NCBI GenBank assembly: GCA_964545205.1
Contig: CAZJFH010000040.1
Coordinates: 1-44,824, forward strand
DNA length: 44,824 nucleotides
Reading direction: 5' to 3'
Origin: CAZJFH01 sp964545205
GTDB lineage: Bacteria; Pseudomonadota; Alphaproteobacteria; Rhodospirillales; Magnetospirillaceae
In this document: piece after piece, positions 1-8,897 of the stretch
How the letters are laid out: each line of letters opens with the position of its first letter
Position numbering within the stretch: position 1 is the stretch's first letter
Translations under genes and position numbers: made by a program
Notes under the pieces: generated by a model
Database searches by the model: none
What the model was told of the DNA's origin: nothing
Seen by the model: only the letters and a program-made list of their open reading frames with translations

Positions 1-30
1 CGCGCCTGAGCGCCAAACGGGCGCTGGAGC

Positions 31-95
31 GCCGCCCTCACCCTCCCGGCCTACCAGCCGGGCCCCTCCCTCTCCCGCAGGCGGGAGAGGGGGAG
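31..95. repeat. Interspersed GC-rich palindromic repeat, copy A
   Basis: A perfect 11-bp stem (68-78 with 81-91, loop AG) is preceded by the segment GCCGCCCTCACCCTCCCG at 31-48. The same 18-base segment and the same 11-bp stem recur at 15836-15891, so this is a dispersed family rather than a chance hairpin. It lies downstream of the F0 operon terminator, outside any gene I can support. Related shorter stems occur at 6397-6422 and 30915-30938. Confidence 0.8.
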
Positions 96-110
96 TCGGC
101 GATGAACCAG

Positions 111-138
111 AAAAAAGGCCCCCGCCATGGCGGGGGCC
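111..138 (-). terminator. Intrinsic terminator of the F0 ATP synthase operon
   Basis: The 22-base palindrome at 117-138 (arms GGCCCCCGCC and its complement) is followed on the minus strand by six U residues (111-116 read as A on the plus strand). It sits 28 nt beyond the atpF stop codon and is the expected end of the minus-strand operon. Confidence 0.9.
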
Positions 139-165
139 TCGGTCTTTTCGCGATCGGCGGCCGAC

Positions 166-708
166 TCAGTGCAGCTTGCCGGGAATCTGCTTGATGGAAT
201 CGTCGACCAGCGCCGAGGCCTGCTTGGCGCTCAGGCCTTCGGCGATCAGCTTGCGGGTGGCTTCGATGGCGATGTCGACCGCCAGGTTGCGCACCTCCTT
301 CAGCGCCTCGGCCTCGGCCTGGGCGATGCGGTCGAGAGCCTGCTGCTCGCGGCGCTTCAGGCTCTCCTCGAGCTCGGCGGCGGCCTGGGCGGCCATCCGT
401 TCGGCCTCGGCCTTGGCGTGGGCCACGATCTCCTCGGCCTCCGACAGCGCGTCGCGCTGCTTGCGCTGGTAGGTGGCCAGCATCTCCTGGGCCTCCTCGC
501 GCAGGCGGTGCGCGTCGTCGATGCGGCCCTTGATCTTGTCGCGGCGCATGTCGAGCGCGGTGATCAGGGCCCGATGCACGCCGTAGTAGATGGCGATGCC
601 GATGACGACGAAGAACGCCATCGCCACCCAGAACGACGGGTTGGCGTAGAACGGTTCGGCGTGGCCGGCCGCGACCGGAACCTCTGCTGCGAGCGCGGTG
701 GAAATCAT
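166..708 (-). CDS. atpF: F0F1 ATP synthase subunit b
   Basis: Peripheral-stalk subunit b (180 aa) of the F-type ATP synthase; it anchors in the inner membrane and reaches up to the F1 head to act as the stator. One membrane span is visible at about residues 27-44. It is followed by a long Ala/Glu/Lys/Arg-rich amphipathic helix, about residues 55-160, typical of the family. The start ATG overlaps the stop of the upstream b' gene by 4 nt (ATGA), implying translational coupling. It is the last gene of atpI-B-E-b'-b; the F1 genes are not in this window, as is usual in alphaproteobacteria where F0 and F1 form separate operons. Confidence 0.95.
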   Translation of the reverse strand: MISTALAAEVPVAAGHAEPFYANPSFWVAMAFFVVIGIAIYYGVHRALITALDMRRDKIKGRIDDAHRLREEAQEMLATYQRKQRDALSEAEEIVAHAKAEAERMAAQAAAELEESLKRREQQALDRIAQAEAEALKEVRNLAVDIAIEATRKLIAEGLSAKQASALVDDSIKQIPGKLH

Positions 709-1199
709 CGGGACTGCTCCTGCATGGCCGCCGCGACGGCCTCGGTCAGCTTGGCCTCCTCGGGGGCGGTGCCGACCAGCTTGGCGACGGCGGCGCCGGC
801 GACCTCGCCGGCGACCTGGCGCACATTGGCCAGGGCCTGCTCCTTGGCCGCGTTGATCCGGGTCTCGCCGGCCTTGATCTGCGCGGCGAGCTTGTCGCCG
901 ATTTCCTTGTTGCGGGCCTCGGCCTGCTTGGCCAGGCGGTCGGACGTCTCGCGCACGACCTCCTGCGCCTTGGCGCGGGATTCGGCCAGGGCCTTCTCGT
1001 AGGCGGCGATCGCCGCTTCCGCCTCGGCCTTGTACTGCGCCGCCTTGTCCAGGCTCTCGTCGATGCGGCGCTGGCGCTCTTCCAGCACCTCGCCGACGCG
1101 CGGCAGCGCCATCCGGGCCATCACGTAGTAGAGGGCCGCGAACAGCACCGCCAGCCAGAACAGCTGCGGCACGAAAAACGTCGGGTCGAACTGAGGCAT
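705..1199 (-). CDS. atpF2: F0F1 ATP synthase subunit b'
   Basis: Second, divergent stalk subunit (b', 164 aa), found in alphaproteobacteria, cyanobacteria and chloroplasts, where b and b' form a heterodimeric stator. A short N-terminus leads to one membrane span (about residues 9-27), then a charged coiled-coil helix to the end. An AGGAG ribosome-binding site lies 8 nt before the ATG. The gene sits between atpE and atpF and overlaps atpF by 4 nt. The b versus b' assignment follows gene order and the shorter N-terminus; the two proteins could be swapped by automated naming. Confidence 0.93.
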   Translation of the reverse strand: MPQFDPTFFVPQLFWLAVLFAALYYVMARMALPRVGEVLEERQRRIDESLDKAAQYKAEAEAAIAAYEKALAESRAKAQEVVRETSDRLAKQAEARNKEIGDKLAAQIKAGETRINAAKEQALANVRQVAGEVAGAAVAKLVGTAPEEAKLTEAVAAAMQEQSR

Positions 1200-1268
1200 T
1201 CGTTCGGCTCCTGAATGCGGAACGGCCGGCGGCCGCGAAGGTTCGCGCCGCCGGCCGGTGCGGTCGGA

Positions 1269-1493
1269 TTAGGCGAACAGAAGCATCAGGGCGACGACGA
1301 GCGCGAACAGCGCGATGGCCTCGGTCACCGCGAAGCCGATCCAGCCGTACAGCTCGACGCTCGACTTGGCGGCCGGGTTGCGGCCGACGGTCGCGATCAG
1401 GTTCGACCAGATGTTGCCCACGCCGATACCCGAACCGATCATGCCGATCGCGGCCAGGCCAGCACCAATCATCTTTGCAGCTTCAGCTTCCAT
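1269..1493 (-). CDS. atpE: F0F1 ATP synthase subunit c
   Basis: Proteolipid c subunit (74 aa), which forms the rotating ring that carries protons across the membrane. Two hydrophobic helices flank the polar loop with RNP at residues 38-40, and the second helix carries the proton-binding carboxylate E58 in AVTEA. The ATG at 1493 is chosen over an upstream in-frame extension because it gives the usual 74-75 residue length. A GGAAAGGGTAAGG stretch just before it can serve as the ribosome-binding site. It follows atpB in the F0 operon. Confidence 0.95.
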   Translation of the reverse strand: MEAEAAKMIGAGLAAIGMIGSGIGVGNIWSNLIATVGRNPAAKSSVELYGWIGFAVTEAIALFALVVALMLLFA

Positions 1494-1546
1494 AACCTTA
1501 CCCTTTCCAAAAAAGGCCAGAACAGCGGTCTCTACGCCCCGCCCGA

Positions 1547-2269
1547 TCAATGCATGTTGATGGCATCGTTCAGGTAGATGCACGAGAGGATGGTGAACAC
1601 GTAGGCTTGCAGCAGGGCGATGCCGAACTCGAGGATCGTGACGCCGGCCAGGAAGGCGAACGGCACGATCCCGAACACGCCCAGCGCCACGACGAAGCCG
1701 GCGATCACCTTCAGGATGATGTGGCCGACGGTCATGTTCGCGAACAGTCGCACCGCCAGGCTGAAGGGGCGCGAGAAATACGAGATCAGCTCGATCGGGA
1801 TCAGGATCGGCGCGGTGGCGATCGGCGCCCCGTGCGGGAAGAACATGTGCAGGAACTGCAGGCCGTGCCGGGCGAAGCCGATGAAGGTCACGCCGACGAA
1901 CACCACCAGCGCCAGCGCGAAGGTCACGATGATGTGGCTGGTGAAGGTGAAGGCCAGCGGCAGCATGCCGAGCAGATTGCCGAACAGCACGAACATGAAC
2001 AGCGTGAAGATGAACGGGAAATAGCGCCGGCCCTCGGGGCCGACATTGTCCCGGATCATGTTGGCGATGAACTCGTAGAACACCTCGGCCAGCGACTGCC
2101 AGCGGCCCGGAATCAGGGCGCGGCCGCGCATCGACAGGATCATGAACGCCGAAACCAGGCCGACGACGATGGTCATCATCAGCGCCGAGTTGGTGTAGGA
2201 CAGGTTCACGCCCTCGACCTGAATGTCGACCAGGGGCTGGATCTTGAACTGTTCGATCGGGTTCGCCAC
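1547..2269 (-). CDS. atpB: F0F1 ATP synthase subunit a
   Basis: Stator subunit a (240 aa), which forms the two proton half-channels against the c ring. It is a multi-span membrane protein. The family-defining arginine is R174 in RLFANM within the penultimate conserved helix. The start codon is GTG at 2269, with AGGAGAGAC just upstream; this ribosome-binding site overlaps the atpI stop codon, so translation of the two genes is probably coupled. Length and gene order are normal for alphaproteobacteria. Confidence 0.96.
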   Translation of the reverse strand: MANPIEQFKIQPLVDIQVEGVNLSYTNSALMMTIVVGLVSAFMILSMRGRALIPGRWQSLAEVFYEFIANMIRDNVGPEGRRYFPFIFTLFMFVLFGNLLGMLPLAFTFTSHIIVTFALALVVFVGVTFIGFARHGLQFLHMFFPHGAPIATAPILIPIELISYFSRPFSLAVRLFANMTVGHIILKVIAGFVVALGVFGIVPFAFLAGVTILEFGIALLQAYVFTILSCIYLNDAINMH

Positions 2270-2278
2270 GCGTCTCTC

Positions 2279-2665
2279 CTAAGATCCCTCGGACCGGTCC
2301 TGCCCGCCCTTGCGCCGCTGGGCCGCACCGAGACCGACCGAATCATCCAAGCCCTTCACGGCGCGATAGGCGTTCAGGACGCCCGCCGCGCCACCCAACA
2401 ACAAAAACAGCATCATCAGCCACGGCTTGGACCCGAGCCACTGGTCCAGCGCGTAGCCGATGCCGGCCCCGACCATCACACCGACGAGCATCTCGACGGT
2501 GATCCTGGCCGCGATGGCGATCCCCGACCCGCTCAGGCGTCCGCCTCGGCCGGCGCGATCCCCGCCCGCATGCTCCAGTTCCCTGGCGCGGGCGGCGCGC
2601 AGCCTGGCCTCGAGATCGTCCAAAGAGGAGGGGCGTTCGCGCTCGTCCATGACCTCGGCGTCCAA
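2279..2665 (-). CDS. atpI: ATP synthase assembly protein AtpI
   Basis: First gene of the F0 operon (128 aa). AtpI proteins are small membrane proteins proposed to help assemble the c ring or supply Mg2+. Here a charged N-terminal 50 residues precede two hydrophobic segments (about 55-75 and 85-105), the second containing the AtpI-type glycine-rich GGAAGVLNAYR. The start is taken as TTG at 2665 because AGAGGGGGACAG lies directly upstream; the ATG at 2650 (MDERERP) is an alternative but lacks a well-spaced ribosome-binding site. A promoter lies 51 nt upstream. Confidence 0.85.
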   Translation of the reverse strand: MDAEVMDERERPSSLDDLEARLRAARARELEHAGGDRAGRGGRLSGSGIAIAARITVEMLVGVMVGAGIGYALDQWLGSKPWLMMLFLLLGGAAGVLNAYRAVKGLDDSVGLGAAQRRKGGQDRSEGS

Positions 2666-2715
2666 CTGTCCCCCTCTTCTGGCGGCAACAATGCTGCAGT
2701 GCCAAAAGCGGGCGC

Positions 2716-2744
2716 ACCATAAGGGCTGCGCCGGAAGGTGTCAA
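2716..2744 (-). promoter_or_regulatory. Sigma-70-type promoter for the F0 operon
   Basis: On the minus strand TTGACA (2744-2739) and TATGGT (2721-2716) are separated by exactly 17 nt. The pair lies 51 nt upstream of the atpI start in the short gap between smc and atpI, so it most likely drives atpI-B-E-b'-b. Confidence 0.7.
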
Positions 2745-2816
2745 GGGTCCTGGCCGGAGGTGGCAAACATATGAAAACGCTAAAGAAAAAAGCCGTCGCC
2801 GCGGTTGATCGTCCGC

Positions 2817-5800
2817 TCAGGCCGGCTCGCGCAGCGCTTCCGCCGCCCGCAGATCGACCGAGACCAGTTGCGAGATGCCGCGCTCGGACATGGTGACGCC
2901 GAACAGCCGGTCGACGCGGGCCATCGTCATGCGGTGATGGGTCACCACCAGGAAGCGCGTCGCGGCGCCGCGGGCGATTTCCGAGACCAGGGTGCAGAAG
3001 CGGTCGACGTTGGCGTCGTCGAGCGGCGCGTCGACCTCGTCGAGGACGCAGATCGGCGCCGGATTGGTCATGAACACCGCGAAGATCAGCGCCAGCGCCG
3101 TCAGCGCCTGCTCGCCGCCCGACAGCAGCGACAGCACCTGCAGGCGCTTGCCCGGCGGGCTGGCCATGATCTCCAGCCCGGCCTCCAGCGGGTCGGCCGA
3201 CTCGACCAGTTCGAGATGGGCGCGGCCGCCGCCGAACAGGCGCACGAACAGCTCGCGGAAATGGGCGTCGACATGGCGGAACGAGGCCAGCAGCCGGTCG
3301 CGGCCCTCGCGGTTGATCTCGGCGATGGCGTGGCGCAGCTTGGCGATCGCGGCGACCAGATCCTCGCGCTCGGCGCGCATGCCGTTCATCTGGCCGTCGA
3401 GCTCGGCCGCCTCGGTCTCGGCGCGCAGATTGACCGGCCCCATGGCGTCGCGCTCGCGCACCAGCCGCTCCAGCCGCCGGTCGAGATCGTCGGGGTCGGC
3501 CGGCTCGGCCGGCGCCTCGGCCATGCGACGGCCGAGCTGTTCCGGCGTGCAGTCCAGGCGCTCGGCGATGCGCTGCGCGACGGCGCGGCAGGCCTGCGTC
3601 GCGCTCTCCAGCGCCGCCTCGTGGCGCACCCGGTCCTCGCGCGCGGCGGCCAGGGCCTGGTCGGCAAGCTTCAGCGCGCGCCCGGACTCGTCGCCCAGCC
3701 GCTCGGCCTCGGCCAGCGCAACGGCGGCGGCGGCGCGTTGCTCGTCGGCGGCCTGGATGCGGTCGAGCAGTTCCTGCCGCCTGGCCTCGATCTCCAGCGG
3801 CAGCTCGGCCAGCCGCTCCAGTTCGCCCAGGGCGGTCTCGCGGCGGTCGGCGAGTTCCTCCTGGGTCACCGCGGCGGCGTCGAGGCGCTGCTGCCACGAG
3901 GCCGCCTCGGAGGCCAGCGCCTCCAGCCGGCGGCGGCGGTCGCCGGCCTCGCGCAGCAGGCGGTCGTGGACGCTGCGCGCGTCGACCACCGCCGCGCGGC
4001 GCTCGGCCAGCTCGGCCCGCAGCTCGGCCAGTTTCTGGCGCAGCGCGGTCCCGTCGCCGGCATCCTCGAGGGCGACGCGGGCCGCGTCCTCTTCGGCGGC
4101 GGCCTCGGCGAGGTCGCCGCGCAGACGGTCCTCGGCTTCGACCAGCGCCGCCAGCCGCGAGGCGGCGGCGGCGGCGCGCTGCGACAGCCGGGCCTGCTCG
4201 TCGCGGGCGGCGGCGGCGGCGGCCTCGGCGGCGCGCAGCGCGTCGCGGGCGCGCGCCTCGGCGGCGGCGGCGGCGTCCATGGCCGTGCTCGCATCCTCGA
4301 GCGCCGCCTCGGCGGTCTCGACGCGCAGGTCGGCCTCGGCGATCTGTTCGCGCAGGGCCAGCAGCCGGTTCTTCTGCCGCAGCCGCACCGTGGCGGCGTC
4401 GGGGGCGCCGGCGGCGACGGTGAAGCCGTCCCAGCGCCACAGGTCGCCGGCGGTCGAGACCAGCCGCTGACCGGGCCGCAGCTCGCGCCGCAGGTCGCCG
4501 CCCAGCGCCGGGTCGGCGACGACGCCGACCTGGGCCAGGCGTCGCGCCAGAGCCGGCGGCGAGGTCACGTGCTCCGACAGCGGCGCGACGCCGCCGGGCA
4601 GGGCGGGGGCGTCGTCCAGCGGCGGCAGCGTCTCCCAGCGGCGCGCGCGGTCGGGCGCGTCGGCCGGGGCCGAAAGGTCGTCGCCGAGCGCGGCGCCCAG
4701 CGCCGCCTCCCAGCCGGGGCGGACCCCGAGCGCGTCGAGCACCGGCGCCGCGCCGGCCTCGTCGTGGCTCGCCAGCACCGCCACCAGGCCGTCCTCCTCG
4801 GCGCGCAGGCGCGCCCGCGCCGCCGTCTCGGCCTGCAGCGATTCGCGGGCCGCGTCGCGCCCGCGCACCGCCTGGCGATGCGCCGATTCGGCGGCCGAGA
4901 GCGTCTCGGCGGCGCTCTCGACGGCCTCGGCCGCCGATTCGAGCCGCATCTCGGCTTCGATCATCGTCTCGTCGTCGACGAGATCGGCCTCGGCGGCGGC
5001 GCGCTGGGCGGCGGCCTGTTGCAGGCGCCCCTCGATCCGCCGCCGGCGGCCCTCGGCCTCGCCGATGCGGCGCAGCGCCGCCCCGCGTTCGGCCTCGGCG
5101 GCGGCCGCCGCCTGGGTCAGGCGCTGGACCTCGGCGTCGCGTTGGTCGGCGGCGGCGCTCGCGGCCTCGAAGGCGGCGCGCGCTTCGGCCTCGGCCTCGC
5201 TCTCGCCCTCGGCGGCGTCGACCAGCGCCGCGCGCTCCTCGGCCAGCCGGGCCAGCGCCGCCTCGGCGTCGCCGTAGCGCGCCTCCTCGCGCTCCAGGTC
5301 GGCGTCGGCCTGGGCCAGGCGGCGCTCGGCCTCGCGCCGCGATTCGGCCAGCCGCTTCTCCTCGCCGTCGAGCTGCTCGCGGGCGACGATCAGCCGCTGC
5401 AGCCGCGCCGCCGCCTCGGCCTCGGCCTGGCGCAGGGCCGGAAGGCCGGCGGTGGCGTCGGCCTGGCGGGCGGCGGCGGCGGCGGCGAGCTCGGTCAGTT
5501 CGGCGACCTTGGCCTCGCTCTCCTGGCGCTGGTCGCGGGCGGCGTCGAGCCCGCCGAGCGCCGCGATCCAGCGCAGATGCAGCAGCCGCGCCTCGACCTC
5601 GCGGATCTGCTCGCCGACGGCGCGGTAGCGCGCGGCCTGGCGCGCCTGCTTCCTCAAAGACTGGAGCTGGGCGTCGAGGGTGACCATCACGTCCTCGAGC
5701 CGCGCCAGGTTGGCGTCGGCGGCGCGCAGCCGCAACTCGGCCTCGTGGCGGCGCGAATGCAGGCCGCCGATGCCGGCGGCGTCCTCGAGCAGCGCCCGGC

Positions 5801-6278
5801 GGTCCGAGGGCTTGGCATTGATCAGGCTGCCGACCTTGCCCTGGCTGACCAGCGCCGGCGAGCGGGCGCCGGTCGAGACGTCGGCGAACAGCAGGTGGAC
5901 GTCGCGGGCGCGGACCTCCTTGCCGTTGACGCGGTAGGTCGAGCCCTCGCCGCGATCGATGCGGCGGCTGATTTCGAGCTCGTCGTCGTCGTTGAACGGC
6001 GCCGGGGCGGTGCGGCTGCGATTGTCGAGCACCAGCACGACTTCGGCATGGCTCTTGGGCGGCCGCGTCTGCGAGCCGCCGAAGATGACGTCGTCCATCT
6101 CGCCGCCGCGCATCTGCTTGGCCGAGGTCTCGCCCATCACCCAGCGCAGCGCCTCGACGAGATTCGACTTGCCGCAGCCGTTCGGGCCGACGACGCCGGT
6201 CATGCCCGGCTCGATCCACAGCTCGGCCGGATCGACGAAGGATTTGAAGCCGGTCAGCCGCAGCTTCGTGAACTGCAC
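2817..6278 (-). CDS. smc: Chromosome segregation ATPase SMC
   Basis: Structural-maintenance-of-chromosomes protein (1153 aa), a condensin ATPase that compacts and segregates the chromosome. The N-terminal ATPase half carries Walker A GPNGCGKS at about residues 31-38. Long Ala/Glu/Arg coiled coils flank a globular hinge at about 500-640. The C-terminal half has the ABC signature LSGGE (about 1052) and Walker B with ICVLDEVDAPLDD (about 1075). The GTG at 6278 is preferred over the GTG at 6293 because GGGGAGGG lies 4 nt before it. A weak U-rich tract follows the stop but without a convincing stem. The smc-dsbA-dciA-mutY neighbourhood is typical of alphaproteobacteria. Confidence 0.96.
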   Translation of the reverse strand: MQFTKLRLTGFKSFVDPAELWIEPGMTGVVGPNGCGKSNLVEALRWVMGETSAKQMRGGEMDDVIFGGSQTRPPKSHAEVVLVLDNRSRTAPAPFNDDDELEISRRIDRGEGSTYRVNGKEVRARDVHLLFADVSTGARSPALVSQGKVGSLINAKPSDRRALLEDAAGIGGLHSRRHEAELRLRAADANLARLEDVMVTLDAQLQSLRKQARQAARYRAVGEQIREVEARLLHLRWIAALGGLDAARDQRQESEAKVAELTELAAAAAARQADATAGLPALRQAEAEAAARLQRLIVAREQLDGEEKRLAESRREAERRLAQADADLEREEARYGDAEAALARLAEERAALVDAAEGESEAEAEARAAFEAASAAADQRDAEVQRLTQAAAAAEAERGAALRRIGEAEGRRRRIEGRLQQAAAQRAAAEADLVDDETMIEAEMRLESAAEAVESAAETLSAAESAHRQAVRGRDAARESLQAETAARARLRAEEDGLVAVLASHDEAGAAPVLDALGVRPGWEAALGAALGDDLSAPADAPDRARRWETLPPLDDAPALPGGVAPLSEHVTSPPALARRLAQVGVVADPALGGDLRRELRPGQRLVSTAGDLWRWDGFTVAAGAPDAATVRLRQKNRLLALREQIAEADLRVETAEAALEDASTAMDAAAAAEARARDALRAAEAAAAAARDEQARLSQRAAAAASRLAALVEAEDRLRGDLAEAAAEEDAARVALEDAGDGTALRQKLAELRAELAERRAAVVDARSVHDRLLREAGDRRRRLEALASEAASWQQRLDAAAVTQEELADRRETALGELERLAELPLEIEARRQELLDRIQAADEQRAAAAVALAEAERLGDESGRALKLADQALAAAREDRVRHEAALESATQACRAVAQRIAERLDCTPEQLGRRMAEAPAEPADPDDLDRRLERLVRERDAMGPVNLRAETEAAELDGQMNGMRAEREDLVAAIAKLRHAIAEINREGRDRLLASFRHVDAHFRELFVRLFGGGRAHLELVESADPLEAGLEIMASPPGKRLQVLSLLSGGEQALTALALIFAVFMTNPAPICVLDEVDAPLDDANVDRFCTLVSEIARGAATRFLVVTHHRMTMARVDRLFGVTMSERGISQLVSVDLRAAEALREPA

Positions 6279-6396
6279 GAACCCTCCCCGCACCCCATTG
6301 TGGGGCTGTCAGGGCGATCTATACCATATCTTGTGGAGAAGGGGCCAATGGATTCCCGTCCAGAGCCGCACGTCACCCATGGGCGCTCCGTCGAAC

Positions 6397-6422
6397 GCCC
6401 TCTCCCGCGGGCGGGAGAGGGC
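6397..6422. repeat. Interspersed palindromic repeat, short copy C
   Basis: A perfect 12-bp inverted repeat (6397-6408 with 6411-6422, 2-nt loop) matching the hairpin core of copies A (31-95) and B (15781-15892). It lies between the stop of the DsbA-like gene and the start of smc, both on the minus strand, where it could form an RNA hairpin. There is no U-tract, so it is not a canonical terminator. Confidence 0.7.
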
Positions 6423-6457
6423 GCAAGGAGATCCGCGCTTCCACCCGGCCGCCCGCC

Positions 6458-7189
6458 TCACTGCGCCTGGCGGATCGCTTCGGCGAAGGTCTCGTAGGGC
6501 TGGTTGCCGACGATCTTCTCGCCGCCGACGACAAAGCTCGGCGTCGAGTTGATGTCGTACTTCTGCTTGCCCTGCTCCTGCTTGGCCTTGATGCCTTCCA
6601 GCATCTGCTGGTCGGTCAGGCAGGCCTGGAACTTGTCGTCGGGGATGCCGGCCAGCTTGGCGATGTTGGCGAGCGCGCCGAGCGGGTTCTTCGAATACGC
6701 CCACTGCTGCTGGCTGGCGAACAGCGTCTCCAGGAACGAGAAGTAGCGGTCGGTCGGCACGCAGCGCGTCAGCATGGCGCCGCCCAGCGCCAGATTGTCG
6801 AACGGGAAGTCGCGGTAGACCAGCTTGGCCTTGCCGGTGGCGATGAACTCGTCCTTGATCTTGGGCAGCGTCTCGCGGTGGAAGGCGGCGCAGTGCGGGC
6901 AGGTCAGCGACGAGTACTCGATGATCGTCACCGGCGCGTCCGGATCGCCCAGCACCATGTCGGGGACCATGCCGTCGGCCGGCACCGCCGTCGTCCGCAG
7001 CGCCTGCTTCGGCTGCGGCGGCTCGGCGGCCTCGGCCGGCGCCGGCGCCGCCGGCGCCTGCTGCTGCTGCTGCTGCGCCACCGGCTGCTGATCGCCGCCG
7101 GCGCCGAGGAAGTTGCCGAACACCACGATCGCCAGCACCACGGCCGCCACGGCCACCAGACCGACCATCAGACGCGACAGACCTTTCAC
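6458..7189 (-). CDS. DsbA-family thiol:disulfide oxidoreductase, membrane-anchored
   Basis: Periplasmic thioredoxin-fold protein (243 aa) of the DsbA/Com1 type. A single N-terminal membrane anchor (about residues 7-28) leads into a low-complexity Gln/Ala/Pro linker (35-60). The DsbA-like domain follows, with the redox motif C97-P-H-C100 and the cis-proline loop STPSFVV near the C-terminus. CPHC is the classical oxidase motif, so a role in disulfide formation in secreted proteins is likely. The linker's glutamine run is encoded by a CTG/CAG triplet repeat at 7058-7076. Exact family (Com1/ScsC/DsbA) cannot be fixed by eye. Confidence 0.88.
   Translation of the reverse strand: MKGLSRLMVGLVAVAAVVLAIVVFGNFLGAGGDQQPVAQQQQQQAPAAPAPAEAAEPPQPKQALRTTAVPADGMVPDMVLGDPDAPVTIIEYSSLTCPHCAAFHRETLPKIKDEFIATGKAKLVYRDFPFDNLALGGAMLTRCVPTDRYFSFLETLFASQQQWAYSKNPLGALANIAKLAGIPDDKFQACLTDQQMLEGIKAKQEQGKQKYDINSTPSFVVGGEKIVGNQPYETFAEAIRQAQ
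7058..7076. repeat. CTG/CAG triplet microsatellite
   Basis: Six consecutive CTG triplets (CAG on the coding strand) encode the glutamine run in the linker of the DsbA-like protein. Such a tract can change length by slippage without breaking the frame. Confidence 0.8.
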
Positions 7190-7298
7190 CGCAACCTCCT
7201 TCGAAAGAAAACAGGCTCACCGCCGGCCGGGGTGCCTGGGCCTTGCCCGCGAAAAATCGGGCGCATGATAGGGCGGGGGCGCCGCCCGGTAAAGCGAC

Positions 7299-7790
7299 TC
7301 AGGGCCGGCGGCCCAGCACCCAGCGGCCGAGCTCGGCCAGCGCCTCCTTCAGCGCCGGGTCGCTGACCGTCGCGACGGCCGGCGCCACCGCGGCCGGGTC
7401 CGCCGGCTGCGGCTTCGGCTTGGCCGGCTTGCGCCGCGGCAGCGGTCCCTGGGTGATCGCCAGGCGGTCGATGGCGCGGTAGCCGAAATAGCCGTTGACC
7501 CGCTCGATCACCAGCGGCTCGAGATGCTGGAGCTGCATCGCCATCGCCCCCGAGGCGACGCGCAGGTGCAAGGTGCCGGACGGCGATTCGCCGCCGGCGC
7601 GGGTGATCTTCAATGGGCAGGTCTGGGCCGCCAGCGCCGGCCCGACGATCGCCGGCCATTCGGTGATCACCCCGGCCTCGGCGAAGCCGCGGCGGCCGAT
7701 CGCCGGCCGCGTCAGGCGCTCGATCTCGGCGGCGACGGCCTTGGGACCGGCGCCGCCGCGCCGGCGCTGGTGGGAGGTGTGCTCGCTCAT
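7299..7790 (-). CDS. DUF721 (DciA-like) protein
   Basis: 163-residue protein with a DUF721 domain. In many bacteria DUF721 defines DciA, the ancestral loader of the replicative helicase DnaB. The core, about residues 25-115, includes the family-like pattern WPAIVGPALA followed by a beta-rich segment (GTLHLRVASGAMAMQLQHL). The tail is Pro/Lys/Ala-rich. The chosen ATG at 7790 excludes a long in-frame upstream stretch that lies antisense to mutY. It is divergent from mutY with 48 nt between starts and lies upstream of the DsbA-like gene on the same strand. Confidence 0.8.
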   Translation of the reverse strand: MSEHTSHQRRRGGAGPKAVAAEIERLTRPAIGRRGFAEAGVITEWPAIVGPALAAQTCPLKITRAGGESPSGTLHLRVASGAMAMQLQHLEPLVIERVNGYFGYRAIDRLAITQGPLPRRKPAKPKPQPADPAAVAPAVATVSDPALKEALAELGRWVLGRRP

Positions 7791-7838
7791 CGCGCCCCGT
7801 TGATTTGCGGCTCGGATTGTATGGTATCGTGCGCCGCC

Positions 7839-8897
7839 ATGCCGCAAGATTCCGATCTGCCCGCCCGCCTGCTCGCCTGGTACGACCGTCACCGCCGGGC
7901 GCTGCCCTGGCGGGCGCCGGCCGGGTGCGCGCCCGATCCGTACCGTGTCTGGCTCAGCGAGGTGATGCTGCAGCAGACGACGGTCGCCGCGGTTGCGCCC
8001 TATTTCGAGGACTTCGTCGCCCGCTGGCCGACGGTGGCCGATCTCGCGGCGGCGCCGCTGGACGACGTGCTGCGCGCCTGGGCCGGCCTCGGCTACTACG
8101 CGCGGGCCCGCAACCTGCACAAATGCGCGCAGACGGTGGCGGCGTGGCGCGGCGGCGGTTTTCCCGACGACGAGCAGGCCCTGCGCAAGCTGCCCGGCGT
8201 CGGCGACTACACGGCGGCGGCGATCGCCGCCATCGCCTTCGGCCGCCGCGCCGTGGTGATGGACGGCAACGTCGAGCGGGTGATGGCGCGGCTGCACGAT
8301 TGCCGCGAGCCGCTGCCCGGCGCCAAGCCGGCCCTGAAGCGACTCGCCGCCGCGCTGACTCCGGAGCAGCGGCCGGGCGACTACGCCCAGGCGGTGATGG
8401 ACCTCGGCGCCACGGTGTGCACGCCGCGCAGGCCGGCCTGCGGCGTCTGTCCGTGGATGGCGGCCTGCGTCGGCCGCATCGCCGGCTCGGCCGAGTCGCT
8501 GCCGGCCAAGCTCGGCAAGCCGGAGCGGCCGCTACGCCGCGGCGTCGCCTTCTGGGCGGTGCGCCGCGACGGCGCGGTGCTGCTGCGGCGCCGGCCCGAG
8601 GTCGGGCTGCTCGGCGGCATGATGGAGGTGCCCTCGACCCCCTGGCGGCCCCAGGCCTGGGACGCCGCCGAGGCGGCGGGCGAGGCGCCGGTACAGGCCC
8701 AATGGCGGGCCTTGCCGGGCCTGGTGCGCCACGGCTTCACCCATTTCCAGCTCGAGCTGACGGTGTTCGCGGCCAAGGTCGGGGCCGGCGCGCTCGGCCG
8801 CGGCCTGTGGGTGCCGCTGGACGGCCTGGCCGATCAGGCGCTGCCGACGGTGATGCGCAAGGTGGTCAGCCACGCGCTGGCCAAGGCCTATCAGTAG
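7839..8897 (+). CDS. mutY: A/G-specific adenine glycosylase MutY
   Basis: DNA repair glycosylase (352 aa) that removes adenine mispaired with 8-oxoguanine. The N-terminal helix-hairpin-helix domain has the catalytic E41 in SEVMLQQT, the hairpin LPGVGDYTAAA and the catalytic D142 in VVMDGNVERV. A [4Fe-4S] cluster site follows with the exact MutY spacing: C194, C201, C204, C210. The C-terminal third resembles the NUDIX-like 8-oxoG recognition domain. The ATG at 7839 is preferred; an in-frame ATG at 7821 would add six residues. It is divergent from the DciA-like gene. Confidence 0.96.
   Translation: MPQDSDLPARLLAWYDRHRRALPWRAPAGCAPDPYRVWLSEVMLQQTTVAAVAPYFEDFVARWPTVADLAAAPLDDVLRAWAGLGYYARARNLHKCAQTVAAWRGGGFPDDEQALRKLPGVGDYTAAAIAAIAFGRRAVVMDGNVERVMARLHDCREPLPGAKPALKRLAAALTPEQRPGDYAQAVMDLGATVCTPRRPACGVCPWMAACVGRIAGSAESLPAKLGKPERPLRRGVAFWAVRRDGAVLLRRRPEVGLLGGMMEVPSTPWRPQAWDAAEAAGEAPVQAQWRALPGLVRHGFTHFQLELTVFAAKVGAGALGRGLWVPLDGLADQALPTVMRKVVSHALAKAYQ

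Noticed and set aside
2785..2816. Possible terminator just after smc
   Set aside because: The minus strand has a U-rich run but only short, poor stems can form before it, so I do not call it.
2805..6497. Long plus-strand open frame antisense to smc
   Set aside because: It mirrors smc; high G+C removes stop codons from the opposite strand. The translation is Gly/Arg/Gln/Ala-rich without domains or a ribosome-binding site.
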